Both the position numbers and the translations under genes were made by a program. Under the pieces are notes generated by a model, which was not told the origin of the DNA, searched no databases, and was given only the letters and a program-made list of their open reading frames with translations. A stretch of 64,000 bases of DNA from positions 124,001 to 188,000 of the forward strand of contig JAEQBH010000647.1 of assembly GCA_016808115.1 (NCBI GenBank). Reading direction: 5' to 3'. The DNA comes from Tetrastigma voinierianum. Taxonomy: Eukaryota; Streptophyta; Magnoliopsida; Vitales; Vitaceae. This document shows positions 48,518 through 61,519 of this stretch, piece after piece (the stretch's first letter is position 1; every line of letters begins with the position of its first letter).

Positions 48518-50693
48518 AAAATTTTGTTGTCCCTACAAAGAAAATAAATATTTGTTTGTCCTCAAACAATTGAACTTTATTTTAAGGACATTTTTCTATT
48601 CCAATCAATCTTTTCCCATTCCACCAATTGACTTGAAATAAAGTAAGTTGTGATATTTCAAACTTCGCCAACTAAGAAAAAAGGAATGGTTTCAATTTCA
48701 CTACAACAACGATGAAACTACATCGTGAACAACACAAATAATCAATCATGTTTTTGTGCGTGTGTGTGTTGGTCTTCTTTCCTTTTCTCCTCATTAGTTA
48801 ATCTTCTCGATTCTCCTTGAAGATTAGTTAAGTCCATAGCTATTTTTCATATTGATCTCCACTAATGTAAGCAAATTCAACCTTCAAGATCAATGAGGTC
48901 TTTTTGCTTGTAATGTTAGGCTTGGGTAATTGGGTAAACAATTGGAAAATTTAGGCTGTAAATTACCCAGATTCCACTATTCACTTCTGCTTAATAGCCT
49001 TCCTCTTTCATCCCTTTCTTTCCTACTAATATGAACTTTACTAACTCCCCAAACTTGGCTTTTGTGCATCATCTTAACTTTTGTGGTCTCTTTGATTGCC
49101 ACCTTCATATTTATCAGCCCAATTCCTTTTCTGGAATTCTTTTTGTTCTTCTTCTCTTGTCAAAGTTTTGTGAATGCTATAAATGTTTTGTCTTTTAGGC
49201 TTTCTATCACTCTTTAGAACTTTGGGTTAGCAACTTCCATACCACTTGGCATTAGTGGACTAGGTGTTGAAACACCCTCTCTAAGAACTAATTGCTCAGA
49301 TATAGAGATAGGTCACAAGACAAAACTTATTCCCTTTTAAATCGACTTTTCTCCTCTGTTCAATTGATTTTGTCTAATATTTCCCTGTAGTATGTAGGAA
49401 GTATATTCCCCCAATCTTGTTCTCTCTTTCTACAGTTAAACTTTCTTGTTCAAAATCTGCAATTTTTCGGGGTCTTTGGTTTAATATTAGTTTTGTGGAG
49501 GATTTCATGTTTCAATTATTACTTTGAAGAAGTTAGGCATATTTGGCTCAAAGCTTAACCAAGGTATGCATTCTGATATAATGAGGGTAGGCTTGAAAAA
49601 TGTTCAAAACTTTCAAAGAGGGCCTCTATCCTTTCTGTCGCTTGTTTTTTTGCCTAGGATTTCATTTTGACTAATAATCTAACAAGTTCTGTGGACCTTG
49701 TACCCTTGACTCTTGAATTTTGCACTAGAAGATGCTCCCTAATCTTTTTTCAATTTGTTCAGGACTTACTAGACCATGTGTGATGTTTTTACAGGATTTA
49801 TATTGACTCAACTATTTACACACATATTCAAGCAACTTATTTGTTCTTTCATTTGTTTACCTTTTCCTAATTCTGTAATTTCAACTTGATTTAAAATAAA
49901 CAACAACTTCTTACTTCAGTCTCACGTAGTTCTTTTCTCTCATGATTGTTTGGATTTAATCAAGGCTGTTGTTATGCCATTTTACCAATAAAAGCTTGAA
50001 TACAATAACCATTCCCTTCAGACACACTAAGCATGGCACAAGCAACCCACTTATCAATCCTCGATCAATCCACCCAAACACCACATTTTCTCAAACTTAT
50101 TCAACAACCAGGTCCCAATTAAGCAGCTCAACAATGTATATGTTCTGATTGTAATATTATTGAAAGCAACAAAACCGTATAATCCAATTAATGTAACAAT
50201 TCACAAGACACCGCAATGAACTTTTCTCGGGAGCTTATATTAATGATGATGAAGGGAGTACAATGGGGAAAAGAAAAGTGAAATTGTGCTATTTCACTTC
50301 TTCTCTTATAAGATTTAGAAGGTATGATGTCGAGGCTCGAGTCAAAGCTTGCCAAACAAGAGAAAATTTGAGAAGGTCATGTCCGGCCTTTTTCTTTCAG
50401 AGGGTGGGCTCTTCCTTGTGAGTGGAGACTAGATCATTTGTTAAATCCACAAGAGTAATCAAGGTGTCTTGCTTCAAGCCGAATCTTATTCACCGGTGCT
50501 TCCAACTCGCATACAACCCGCAAAGATGTTTCGACAAATTATTGTTGATCAAATCCAGCCTCATGCTAGATTTTTTCTTCTATAGACATCATTATCTTCC
50601 AAATTCTCTTTATCTCTCTCCTTCATCAACCTCCCTAAACTCCTGAATTGTTTTATAGCTGCATTATTTGAAGGCTTCTATCTTTTAAGCATA
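48518..50693 (-). other. Gypsy 3' untranslated region
   Basis: CT-rich on the plus strand, no long frames. It lies between the transposon-protein gene and the polypurine tract, as a long 3' region would. Confidence 0.4.
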
Positions 50694-52143
50694 TTACCTC
50701 CATTTCACCTTCTCTTTTCTTAGAATGACAGAGCACTTCTTCATCTCTTTCCTCGAATCGGGATTATTGTGAAGGCTTCCAAACTGCCTTCCTATTTTCT
50801 CCAAATTCTTTCTCCCTCTTTCATCTCTCTTCTTTCCATTCTTCCTCTCCGTCTTGCAGTCCGCTCTAACATTTGTTCTTCCTCTCAATTCAGCTTCTAA
50901 GAACTCTCTCTCGATGCATATCGTTCTCCCATTTATCTTCCCTTTCCTCAATCCCTTTCTTCATCAAGTATCAACATTTCTAAGATTTCATCCTTCCCGC
51001 ATTCCTTTGGAGCTCTTAGTCAGTTCAAGAAAATTCTCTTAAATCAGGCCTAAATGGCTTGACAAAGTTCATTTTGGAACCGCAATTCCTCTTCTTCTAC
51101 CGGAGAGGCCCTTTCTAGGAAATTTTCAATCTCCCTATTGTCATTCTCTTCTGTAGGGTCTGCTTCTACCTCTACAATCCCCTTCTTCTTTTTATTTATG
51201 GGCCCCTTTGTTACCTCAATCAGGGTTAGAGGAGAAACCCGAGGGCATACCTCTTCTTCTTCCCATGATCCCCGGCACCTATCCAGATGCACAACTGCAA
51301 TGGTTGTCAAGTGAGGAATGAGCCCCTCTTTTGTCATTTTCGTGTGGTACCCTAATAGAGCCTTCAATCATGATTCCTATATTCATTTTATAGCCCTTCA
51401 AAAGGGCATATAAAATTATAGCCTCTTGTTCTCTGACTGAGCAAAGATGTTTAGTTGGAATTATCACATAGGCTATGAAGTAGAACTAAACCTTCGCCTC
51501 CTCTGTGAGAGATCCTTTGTTGATAGCATGGTGTGGGTTCTTCTTCGTCGCCTCCCACTTTCCCTATCCAATAGCGCGTGTCAGCAATTTTCCCACATGA
51601 TCCGGCTTTCAACCAACTTCTTAAATTTCGACCCATGCTTGAGTTCCTTGAGTTGAAAGACTTCGTTAATTCTCTTATGTCCGAAGTTAACCCATACTCC
51701 TTGAACATATACTGAGTCCTCTCTCATCCCTACCATTTTCATAGGACTCCTCTCTGTGCCGTATAAAGAAACCAAATACTATGCGCATTTAAAAATTCCC
51801 AAATTTTTTCTATCATTTCGGCAAACTAGGAAATCTCGCTTTCCCAAACCCCTTTCACCGACGAAGCCTCATCACCATCCGTTTGCTCCATAAAGCTTAA
51901 ATTTCTACAGATAAATTCCTTGTCATCCTCATGGCCCTTCAGATGCCTCACTGCTCTGTTTTTTTGGTCGCCTCTTCTTCCTGGTTCTTCTACTTCCGGT
52001 TGTGCTTTTGGTTATGCATTTGCGATTGTCTCAGGTTAAGGTTCCAGGTGAACCTCTTCCTCCCCATGAGAATGTATCTATCTTCATTATCTCATCGGGA
52101 TTATTCTACTAAGATTCTGAATTGTGGCCTGGGTTTTCGCCAT
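50694..52143 (-). pseudogene. Plant transposon protein (PF20167-like), broken
   Basis: The ATG at about 52143 (MAKTQATIQN) follows an AAACCCTAG leader. After stops, the core is readable on the minus strand: 51775-51580 (VYVQGVWVNFGHKRINEVF, LKELKHGSKFKKLVE), a middle frame ending near 51451, 51467-51279 (MIIPTKHLCSVREQEAII, LYALLKGYKMNIG) and 51367-51050 (GLIPHLTTIAVVHLDR, VCPRVSPLTL). The VYVRGK, LPTTH and FPSLITALC-type blocks are the hallmarks of this domain. The tail at 50951-50694 is highly basic. It lies downstream of a gypsy pol on the same strand but is separated from it by LTR-like sequence. Function is unknown. Confidence 0.6.
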
Positions 52144-52558
52144 GAGTGAGAATTTGGAGTTGAGCTTTTTAGGAAACAGGATCTAGGGTTTTGGTATTCG
52201 AAGAGAGAAAGAGAATGGAAAGTTGGGTGAGGATGCAACTGGATTGATGTTTTGGAACGAAATTACTATTAGCCGCTTTGCGATGGATTCTGCCTAATGT
52301 TATTATTGTCTTATGGAATGTCGACACACGTGTCAAGGTCACAACACCAATTGCTAACAATTAAGGTCCCATTTAAAATTGCGACGCTTAAATCAAAAAG
52401 TTAAAACCTAAATTTATCGATTTAGATGAATTCGTCGCGACTCACTTAGGTTTGTCGACCAGAAACAGGTCTCGACACTCAGCTGATGTCAATGCATACG
52501 CCTCTCTTTCACCATTCCTAGTCACACTCCACTCTCCCTCGTCATACATCGCGGTCCT
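52144..52558 (-). repeat. LTR-like block X, left part
   Basis: It contains GTCGCGAC (about 52435), TTGCGAC and GTCGAC words like block B, and is cut at 52559 by the solo LTR. It resumes at 54772. Confidence 0.4.
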
Positions 52559-54771
52559 CGTGACGCCCCAAACCCAGTGGTGTCCGTTGACTACCCATGT
52601 GATTTCCAATCCTCGGTGTCCGCTGACAACCCGCTAACTCACAAATACTGTGGGATGTCAACCCGACACCACTGATTAAAATCAGAGTCTCCTTTGCACT
52701 GTGGAGCTCTACCCAAATACAAAACCTGTCCCAATAGTTCAATATGGCCACAGGTCCATATACAATTAAAATGAAGTACAATGGCCACCACTGGCCCCCT
52801 CGTGACACATCAACAAAACATATCCCAACCAAATGTATATCTCACATGGTTCAAGAGTTAACACACTACTCTCCATACAAACATATATTAAAATTTTAAA
52901 ATTATAATACATATCATACATAATAAAACCATCAAAGCCACAACCCGGCTTTCTTCAAAATCGGCTTCTAAGATGAGGTGTCTCCTCGCATTTCTCCCCT
53001 CTATCAAATAATATATTCCTCGAGCCAGGTGGTATTTAATAATGCCCAAGAGGAATCACCCTAAGTGGGTTACTCCCTCACCTAATCGTACATGCAATGA
53101 TCCATCAAACACACATTCAAGCAAATTCGTGATCCTACTTGAATGTCTAAATGACCAACCCATGTCCCAAGAAATCACCACTTTACACCCAAGCGTCAAG
53201 CCATGTATGAGAAAATATCAAGCTCAAAACAAATCTTGTTGTTCTTGAAAAATATACTACCGAATGCGTCGGTAAAAATATGGGATTCACCAGTGAATGT
53301 CGAGAACCTTCAAAACAATACATGGGCTCTTCGACGCGGTAATTATAGGACCATCTCCCAACACCATTCTCCGAAAATCATCCTCGTGAAATTCCTTTCG
53401 CAACCATGTTCATTTTTAAGAAACCATGTCATGCACTCACACTCCCACCTCTAGGTTACCCAAAGGCATATGAAAAATGCATTATGCCATTTCATGCATT
53501 CATGCTAATATATTCTGCCATACGAGATATATATTAACATATTTAAATCACATATAACATGTTATGTAATTTCACACAATTTACAAATTTTGTCAATCCA
53601 TCAACAAATTAACTCACTTGGGCTAATCACAAACTCATCTCCAATGACCTAGACACACAATTATATTCCATATAATTGTGACCTCATGCTAATACACAAA
53701 GGTCATGCATTAACCTATTCATTTCAACACAAATCAATCCATTACACAAAAATTAGCTCACGTGGGCTAATTAAATAACACGAGCAATTCAATTTGAATC
53801 ACTCAATCAAACACATTTTTTTTCACAAAAATATTTCATGTCACTATTCACGTGAACAAACCCTAGGGTTACTGCTCACGCCCACTACTCCAACATCGGG
53901 GTTCCACTTTGTGAACCTTGAATTCCATGGCTATTTCCTCGCCTCATAAACACCAAATCATGAATTAATTGAATAAATCATCACTCAACATGCCCAAACA
54001 GTCCGTGAACTGTCACTGACTGCCCAAATGGGCTCCATAAATTCTAACACTTCGGTCCCAAGTTTTGAGACCGATCAAATGGTCGTTCAAGGCCTCAACC
54101 AACCGAAACATCAACAAAGCACTTAAACAAGGGGTAAAACAATTAGGATAAAACTCCTACCTCACGGAGTTTGTCGAAACTCCAAGAAACCTAAGATTCC
54201 AGCGCATTGCCTCTCGCAGAGAACGACTTCTCTTCCTTCTCGTCCGCAAACTGACTACAGATTAATAAATCTGCAGAGAAGGAGGTCCTTCTCTCTCTAA
54301 AAACACCAAAAACAGCCACTGCATCTCCTGCCTAGCCTACTGCCCGATTTGCTCAAATGAAGGAGATGGTCACTGTAGCTATTTTGTCTTTTTCCATTTA
54401 AACTTTCAAATAATGCTCATTATGTCCCTTCTTCTAGATTTTTGACACTTGGCACTATCTAGGCCGTCCATTTTCATTCTCTCTCTACTCATACAACATA
54501 AGTCACATGAGTACATGTTAAAGGTGACTTTTTTCACATCACATGTCGTTTTACAACACCCGATACTTGATGCCTTGAAAAACGTGCAAATTCCGACTGT
54601 CTCGGAATTCAACGAAATTCGACATGGTAGCTAGATTTCGCAAGACGATTCCAATGGTGAAATCCGTTTTGTCATCCGAGATCTAGAAAAATTTTGGATT
54701 TTTATCGAAATTAAAGATTTTGCCATTTTTCGAGAAAATTGGATTTTCTCGGGGTTTCATAGTGTCTTACC
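52559..54771 (-). mobile_element. Solo LTR of the 39.7-kb family, minus orientation
   Basis: It starts CGTGACGCCCC and ends AGTGTCTTAC. It matches 58959-60926 along its length: CAGAGTCTCCTTTGCAC, GGAGCTCTACCCA, AGCCACAACCCGG, AATCACCCTAAGTGGG, GATCCTACTTGAATGTCTAA, AGACGATTCCAATGGTGAAA. Both terminal dinucleotides are decayed and no clean 5-bp duplication is seen, so it is older or rearranged. It interrupts block X. Confidence 0.75.
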
Positions 54772-55075
54772 TCAGCCATTCAGATTAACACATTTTGTTG
54801 CGACCAGGAGTCAATGTCATGACCTTATCTTGGTCTTTTCCTTAAGGTTTATGTTGCGATAGAAATTTCTTAATTTTTATGTTATCAATCTCGTAATCCA
54901 AGTTACACCCAGCCCTGCTGCTACCAAGAAAAATTTCAAGTCTCCTTAAACAATTCAATATTCAAACAAGATCACTTCAAGACACCCAATTCAAACAAGA
55001 ACAATGCATTTTCACCATTCCAATATTCAACAAATCAACTCATCAGAATATCATATTCAATATTGAATTGAAAAT
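54772..55075 (-). repeat. LTR-like block X, right part
   Basis: TTGCGACC and GTCATGACC words resume after the solo LTR. The block ends at the polypurine tract (55076-55094), so on the minus strand it is the start of the LTR. Confidence 0.4.
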
Positions 55076-55094
55076 TCAAATTCCCCCAAACTTC
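55076..55094 (-). promoter_or_regulatory. Polypurine tract of the gypsy element
   Basis: GAAGTTTGGGGGAATTTGA on the minus strand, between the pol remnant and block X. It is the expected plus-strand primer of the pol to its right. Confidence 0.55.
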
Positions 55095-55519
55095 AATCAT
55101 GCATTCTCATTAAAGACAAGTTTAGGGAATCAGAATTACTCCCCCTTGTGGTCTTGTGTGCATACTGGAAGCAATAGATGAAAATTTCATGTTCAGATTC
55201 CTTATCGACCCGCAAAACACTCGCAATTTTAAACAAAGAAACAACACACAAGTCTAACTAAAAACAAACACATTTATTGACTATAAAACATCTAATAAAA
55301 CATTGTATGGGTTGTCTCCCACAATCTGCTTAGTTTTGAGTCCTTAGTTGACTTGTCATATCTCCCCCCCTTCTTATTTCGTAAATGAAATTCTCTTAAC
55401 TCTAACTTAGAATCAAATTTCTTCAATTACATTCCTTCCAAGGTAATGCTTTAATCTTCGACCATTTACTTTAAATTCTTCCAGTGATTAGTTTTCTCAA
55501 TGTCACTAATAAAGTTGTA
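55095..55519 (-). other. Region after gypsy integrase
   Basis: Non-coding, between the integrase end and the polypurine tract. Confidence 0.4.
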
Positions 55520-58500
55520 TTTGCTACTATCAGATAGGGACCACCCATTTTGACTCGCTTTTCCCGAAATGTTTTAAGTCTAGAATTGAATAACAGATCC
55601 GATCTCCGCTTTAAATTCTCCTCAAAATCTTTCCCCGATCATACCATTTCTTTTCAGTTTTATCCTTGGTAAAACCTGACATTATCATAAGCTTAATCTC
55701 GCCTAATTCATTCGCCTGGAGTAATCTTCCTCTTTAGCACCTTGAAACTAAAATTCAATCTCTTTATGGCCCAATATTTGTACTCCAATTCAAGAGGGAG
55801 GTGACAAGGTTTACCAAAGACAATTCCTGTATGGGGACATTCCAGAGAGTTTTATACAGATCTATAAGCCCACAATGCATCATCGCTTTAGAGACCAATC
55901 TCTTATACTGAACTTGATACTTTTCTAAGAATTTTCGGATCTCCCAGATGGAAATTCAAATTTTCCATTTTGAGGATGGTAAGCCAAACCTATATGTTTG
56001 ATTCCATATCATTCATGAGTTTCTTAAACACCTTGTTTGCAAGTGGCTTCCTCCACTGCTCAATAATAGTTCTCGGGTGCTCCAAATCCGCCTCAAAATA
56101 TCTATCCGTGAAGAACTCACAATGTATTAGCATCATTCTCTGGACAAGTCAAGCCGCCTCCACCCATTTGAACACATAATCCACAGCTATGAGTATGTAT
56201 AGATTCCCAAATGAGGATGGAAAAGGCCCATAAAATCTATCCCCCACACATCAAATAGTTGCACCACTAAGATACCTTGCAGGGGCATTTCATGCTTTTT
56301 GCTAATGTTACCCATTCTCTGGCACTGATCACAAAGTTTAACCCATTCAAAACAATCCTTGAAAATGGTGGGCCAATTAACCTGCTTGGTGAGAATTTGC
56401 ATGTTGTTTTTATTCCGCAAATGTCCTCCATGGTGATGCATGATACCATGTAAATTTTGCCTTGTTCACTTTCCCCCGCACACACCTCCCTTCGACATCA
56501 TATCACCCTTTTGAATAACAATATCCCATATATAAATCACACACCTCAACTTTTTTCTCTCACTGTAATCGACTTCGTGGTAACTCTCCAATTAGCTAGA
56601 AAATTGACAATGTCGATACCAAGGTGATTGAATAACAACCGGAATAATCGTTCTCATATGGAAAATTTCGCTAATTTTGTTCTCTTCTTCACAAAGAGTC
56701 TTTTCACTCTGCATGTTGATCACCACATATTTGACATCATAATCACTTTTTCGCCCTTGATTCCATCAAATTCCTTCATAAAGAATAATAATGCATCGGA
56801 TCAGTCTTGGCTTAGCTTCTTTTCTTTGCCATCGATATTTAATTGTTGCATTACGATCAATATGGATAATGACATGGACCCCCAATATATATGGCCTAAA
56901 CTTCTTTCATGCAAATATGCTCAAGATCTCTTTTCAAGAGTCGAGTAGTTCTCTCGAGCTTCATCAAGGTTTTTACGCATAAGATATGGCCCTAAACATT
57001 TTGTTAAGTCTCAATACAACCTATCACATAATCACCTGGGCGCCACATAATCTCAAATTCACTATTCCGGGCCTGGTTTCCGCCATGATGGGAGCTCAAC
57101 TAATCCTCGCACTGATCTCTTCAAATGAAGATTGATGTGTCGTATCAAAATTAAACTCGTATCCTTTTCAGCTAGCCTACATAATGGTCTTGCAATTTTG
57201 GAGAAGTGTCTCGATAAATCTTTTATAAACCAACATGTCTAAGAAACCCTTATTCCCACTGCTGTAGGTAAGGAGTCTTTATAATGGAAACTTGCTTCGG
57301 GTCCACTTCCAAATTTCTTGCCATGTAAAATTATATGCCCAAGGACAATGCCTTCTATCACCATAAAATGGCATTTTTCCCAATTCAAGGCTAAGTTCTT
57401 GTCATGTGGCACTGTGAAGTAAGTACTGGGCCCCTAAATTTTATGTGCAATGTCTAAAACCCGATCCATAAACTGTGAAGTCATCCATGAATATCTCCAA
57501 AATCTCCTCTGCCAAATCTGATAACATAGACATCATACATCTTTGAAATGTAGCAGAAGCATTGCATAACCCAAATGACATTCTTCTAAAAGAAAAAGTG
57601 CCATAAGGGCAAGTGAAAGGAGTTTTCTCCTAGTCCTCATGTGCAATAGCAATTTGATTATATCCAGAATATCCATCAAGAAAACAGAAGTGAGGATGTC
57701 CTACTAACCTGTCCAACATCTGATCAATGAAAGGCAAGGGAAAAATGATCTCCTTGGTCAGAGTATTCAATTTTCTATAATCTATACACACCCCATCCTC
57801 CAGCTCTTGTAGGAATCAGCTCATTCCCTTTCATTTCGATCACAAAGTGAATCCACCTCTGGGACCACATGAACTGTGCCTCACCTAAGGGTCAGGCCTC
57901 GATATTGCATAAATAAATCATGCATTTAGCCATTTCAGTACTTCCTTTCTTACAACATCTTTCATCATAGGGTTCAGCCTCCTTTGGTGTTCAACTGATG
58001 TTTTTACATCATCATTCAGCAGGATTTTATGCATGCAAATAGAAGGATTGATACCCTTATGGTCTTCAATTGACCGTACACTGTTTCCTTATATTTCCCG
58101 AGAAGAAATTCGCTGCTCTTCATTTTTATTTAGTGCAACCGATATATCATCGGCTTTCACTTAATATCGGGTTCTAAGAAAGCATATTTAGATGACTAGG
58201 AAATTCTTTCAATAATATAAACCCTTCTCGTGACTGCTTCTACTCGCTGCTTTCTTTCCTCTGCATGAATTTTTCAGATTCTTTTTCATTCAAATTCCAG
58301 ATCGTTTGTTTCAACTGAATGCAAAGAATTCATAATCAACACTCTTGCAGATACTCGGAAATTCATCTCATTTCATTGATAGAATGCCTGGAGATTACAA
58401 TCGTAGTTCGCCTAAAACCGAATGGATAAATAAGCACTCACAACCATACACATTCGCATCAACCTCAGTCAGGCTGCTTTGTCGAGGTTAATCAGGATCG

Positions 58501-58953
58501 TCATCTCCCACTCCCGTCGCCTCACCCTTTCTTTACATCGATCAAGGCAAAACTAGCGCTGCTAAGGTCTTCCTAACAAACAGGAACTGGGTATCCTCCT
58601 CCATCTTTATAACAACAAAATCCACAAGAAAGATAAATTTCCCTACCTTGACCAAAGACATCTTCGTAAGGACTCCTTCCTCGATTGGTGCTACTGACCT
58701 ATTAGCCATCTACAATGTGATCATTGTCGAGTGAGTTCCCCAAACTTAGCCTCAGATTCACCGATAAGGGCATCAAGTTAATGTCAGCACCCGAGTCACA
58801 TAAGGCTTCCTTTAAATTCATATATTTCCCAATGGAACAAAGGAATGGTAGCCGCCCGCTTCATCTTGTCGGTAGACTCTTTTGAATAATCGTAGCCCTG
58901 TAAGTCATAGCTTAAACTCACTATTCACTCCTCGCACCTTCTTCTTTCGCTTA
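55520..58953 (-). pseudogene. Ty3/gypsy pol (PR-RT-RH-IN), broken
   Basis: Minus strand, in order. Protease at 58800-58741: CDSGADINLMPLSV, with the DSG active triad. RT at about 57960-57430: PHFCFLDGYSGYNQIAIAHE (57700-57640), GTFSFRRMSFGLCNASATF, and LEIFMDDF (57500-57478) with the Asp pair intact. Then CHFMV and a GHIIS-like segment with frame changes. RNase H is readable in pieces at about 57000-56600. Integrase at 56485-55520: zinc-binding HHHGGHLRNKNN and CDQCQRMGNISKKHEMPLQ, then VWGIDFMGLF with the first core Asp; later parts are frame-shifted (EIKLMIMSGFTKDKTEKKWYD). This type of pol with a separate transposon protein fits the Athila/Tat branch. Stops throughout. Confidence 0.85.
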
Positions 58954-58958
58954 ATATA

Positions 58959-60926
58959 TGTGACGCCCAAACCCGGTAAGGTCTGCTGACTACCCACACA
59001 ACCCGTGAAACATAGGGGCAGGTGAATGCTCGTGACCCGACATTTCTCACTTAAAATCTGCAGTCTCCTTTGTACGGGGAGCTCTACCCAGATACAAACT
59101 TGTCCCAATATCAATCACCTGATACAAATATGGATAAAAACGGCCTCTTGGGCCCATATTACAATATTCTTCACAATATATATATCCAACTATATCCAAT
59201 AGTTTCAAGAGTTCAAATTCTACTCTTATACAACACATATATTAAAATTAGAGAATTCTAATACATGTCATACATCATAAACCAAAAGCCACAATCCGGG
59301 CTTTTCTAAACTCAGCCTCTAGGACGAGCCATCTCCCTCGTGCGTCCCCTCGCACTAAAATATGTTCCTCTGATTGTGGTGAGCTAATGCTCAAGAGGTG
59401 GAATCACCCTAAGTGGGCTACTCCACCTATGCATACAGCTATGGCACTCAAAATAAACACACATCCAAGCAAATGCATGATCCTACTTGAATGTCTAATC
59501 GACATTCCTGCACTGAGTCCTCATCGTGACTTCACACTCACCCAAGCTCGTATGAGAAATTATTATATTTATTTGTGGACAACCCTCCGATGTATATATA
59601 TCAATTCAAGCCGTCCGACGATTGATATTATTTGGTTTGACTCACCGATGTATATCAATTGGGCCGTCTCCGACGATTGATATTTTTTAGTATGGACTAC
59701 CCTCCGATAATTATCATTTTTAGACAACCCTCCAAAACCATTTTCTAGACTCCATCCTCCATGCACTCACTCCTACCTTCCTAGTGTCCTAGTGTATATG
59801 GAATGCATGGTGCCAATTCCATTACAGTCTATAACACATGTAAATATATAAACATGCATATATTCACATAAAAATTAAATCACATAATCATGTTATGTAA
59901 TTTCGCATTTCATCACATCAAAATTAAATCATGTGGGCTAATGATCAAACACGAGCAATTCTATTTGAATTACTCGAATTAAACATTAATTACCAAAATT
60001 TATTTTGTGAACACTATTTCGAATAGTGAAACCCTACATTGGTTCGAAAAATCACAATCGTCTGCTCACTTAGCTAACCCGTGTTTCTGCCTACCATTTT
60101 CGGCCCATTCCAATCAATACATGATTTATAGCACATTTGCTTTCATTATCAACCCAAACATCCCCTCACGCCATGGACGGCCTATGTTGTTCAATAAATT
60201 CAATCAATCTCTACCTAGTTTCGGACCGATCAAACGATCGCTCAGCGCCTCAAGCTAACCGAAACATTGAAAACACTTAAATAAAGTAAACCCAAGTAGG
60301 GAGAAACCCTACCTCACGGAGCTTGTCGCACCCTCAACCGGTCCACGCCAGAGCCCGCTCCATGTAGAACGCCTTTCCTTCTTGCCTCAAGACTTCCTCG
60401 ACGGCCTCTGATTTCCGGGCCGAAAAACCTGGGAGAGAAGTCTAACTCTTCATCACTAAAACATAATTTTGGCTAATACTGACCTTTTCTCCTCCAATTC
60501 ACGTTTTTTTTTTGTCTTTTTTGAATTGCGGAGACAATATTGAGTGTTTTGTCTTTTCCCACTTAAAATAATTCCATTAATACCCGTTATGTCCCTCTTT
60601 CCCAAGTTAACAGACTATTCCTGCCATCCATTTTTCATTTCATCATACTTATGGCACATGAGTACGTGTTATATGTGACTTTTGTCGATCGAATCGCTTT
60701 TACTAAGACCAAACAAGATGCCTCGAACGTGTAAATTCCGACTGTATCGGAATTGATGAAATTTTATGTGCTAGCTAGATTTCACAAGACGATTCCAACG
60801 GTGAAATCCATTCCGTCATCCGAGGTCTAGAGAATAAATTTCGGATTTTTAACCGAAATTACAATTTTGTAACCGAAATTACGATTTTGCCATTTTTCCA
60901 GAAATTTAAATTTCTTGGGTCTTACA
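58959..60926 (-). mobile_element. Solo LTR, 1968 bp, with perfect 5-bp duplication
   Basis: TGTGACGCCC..GGGTCTTACA flanked by ATATA on both sides (58954-58958, 60927-60931). It is inserted in the gypsy element between gag and protease: the gag frame stops at 60932 and the protease appears at 58800. It is the same family as 39725-42198 (opposite orientation) and 52559-54771. Confidence 0.85.
59575..59690. repeat. Short tandem repeat in the solo LTR
   Basis: Two units of about 57 bp, CCGATGTATAT..ATCAATT..GCCGTC..CCGACGATTGATATT, followed by a partial third (CCTCCGATAATTATCA). Each unit contains inverted ATCAATT/AATTGAT-like text. Confidence 0.75.
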
Positions 60927-60931
60927 ATATA

Positions 60932-61519
60932 TTTAAAAAATTTGGCATAATTTGGCGTTTGAGTGATTGCCTCTGCAAAGGGGATGTTAATTTCTATCTT
61001 CTTGAATATTTCCAAGAATTTAGAAAATTGTTCCTCTTGGCTCTCTCCTAAGTCTTTGTGGGAATGTAACTGCAGATGTGTAAGCTTGAATCTTTCTCCC
61101 CGCTATTTTGCTCAAGTTACTCCAGTTGTCTGCACTTTGTATTTGTTTCGCCGTAGCTTTGCTCAATTGCTCATTCCTGTCCTCTTCCAATTTCCTTATA
61201 TTCTTTCGGGTCGGCTCTTTCTTTCTTTTTTGCTCTCTGGTCAGTTCCTCATCTCCCTACCAATTCTTAGCCGTAACTCGCTATACACAATCTTTTTCGA
61301 TTTTCCGGGTGTCACTAGGTTATATCTTTTGGTCTCTTTTCTCATACAGTCAAAGCCAACTGCCCAACCTGTGTTTCCAAATTCTTTAGTGAAGCACTTG
61401 TGTTTTCAACCAAACTGAAAGCTGGAGCGCTTAAAAGCCCAACTCGCAGTTTCGTGGAGGTTTAGCAACCTTTTGTTATCCCCCATGAATTGCAGCATCT
61501 ACTCCTCAAAGGGCTGGGT
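60932..61519 (-). pseudogene. Gypsy gag C-terminal region
   Basis: Minus-strand reading from 61515 gives MLQFMGDNKRLLNLHETASW, a frame-shifted middle, and then INIPFAEAITQTPNYAKFFK at about 60990-60930. The last block is a hallmark of plant gypsy gag just before protease. It is cut by the solo LTR at 60926, and protease continues at 58953. Confidence 0.65.

Larger units (their letters stand above)
45345..61519 (-). mobile_element. Ty3/gypsy nest (minus strand)
   Basis: From right to left on the minus strand: gag end (61519-60932), a nested solo LTR, protease, RT, RNase H, integrase (58953-55520), a polypurine tract (55094-55076), an LTR-like block split by another solo LTR, a transposon-protein gene (52143-50694), a second polypurine tract (48517-48501) and a second LTR-like block (48500-45345). 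The order RT, RNase H, integrase is diagnostic of Ty3/gypsy. The two tracts and two LTR-like blocks suggest two elements abutting or sharing an LTR. This reading is inferred. Confidence 0.55.

Noticed and set aside
61108..61418. Plus-strand hydrophobic frames that look membrane-like
   Set aside because: The complement reads as gypsy gag; Phe/Leu richness comes from the CT-rich strand.
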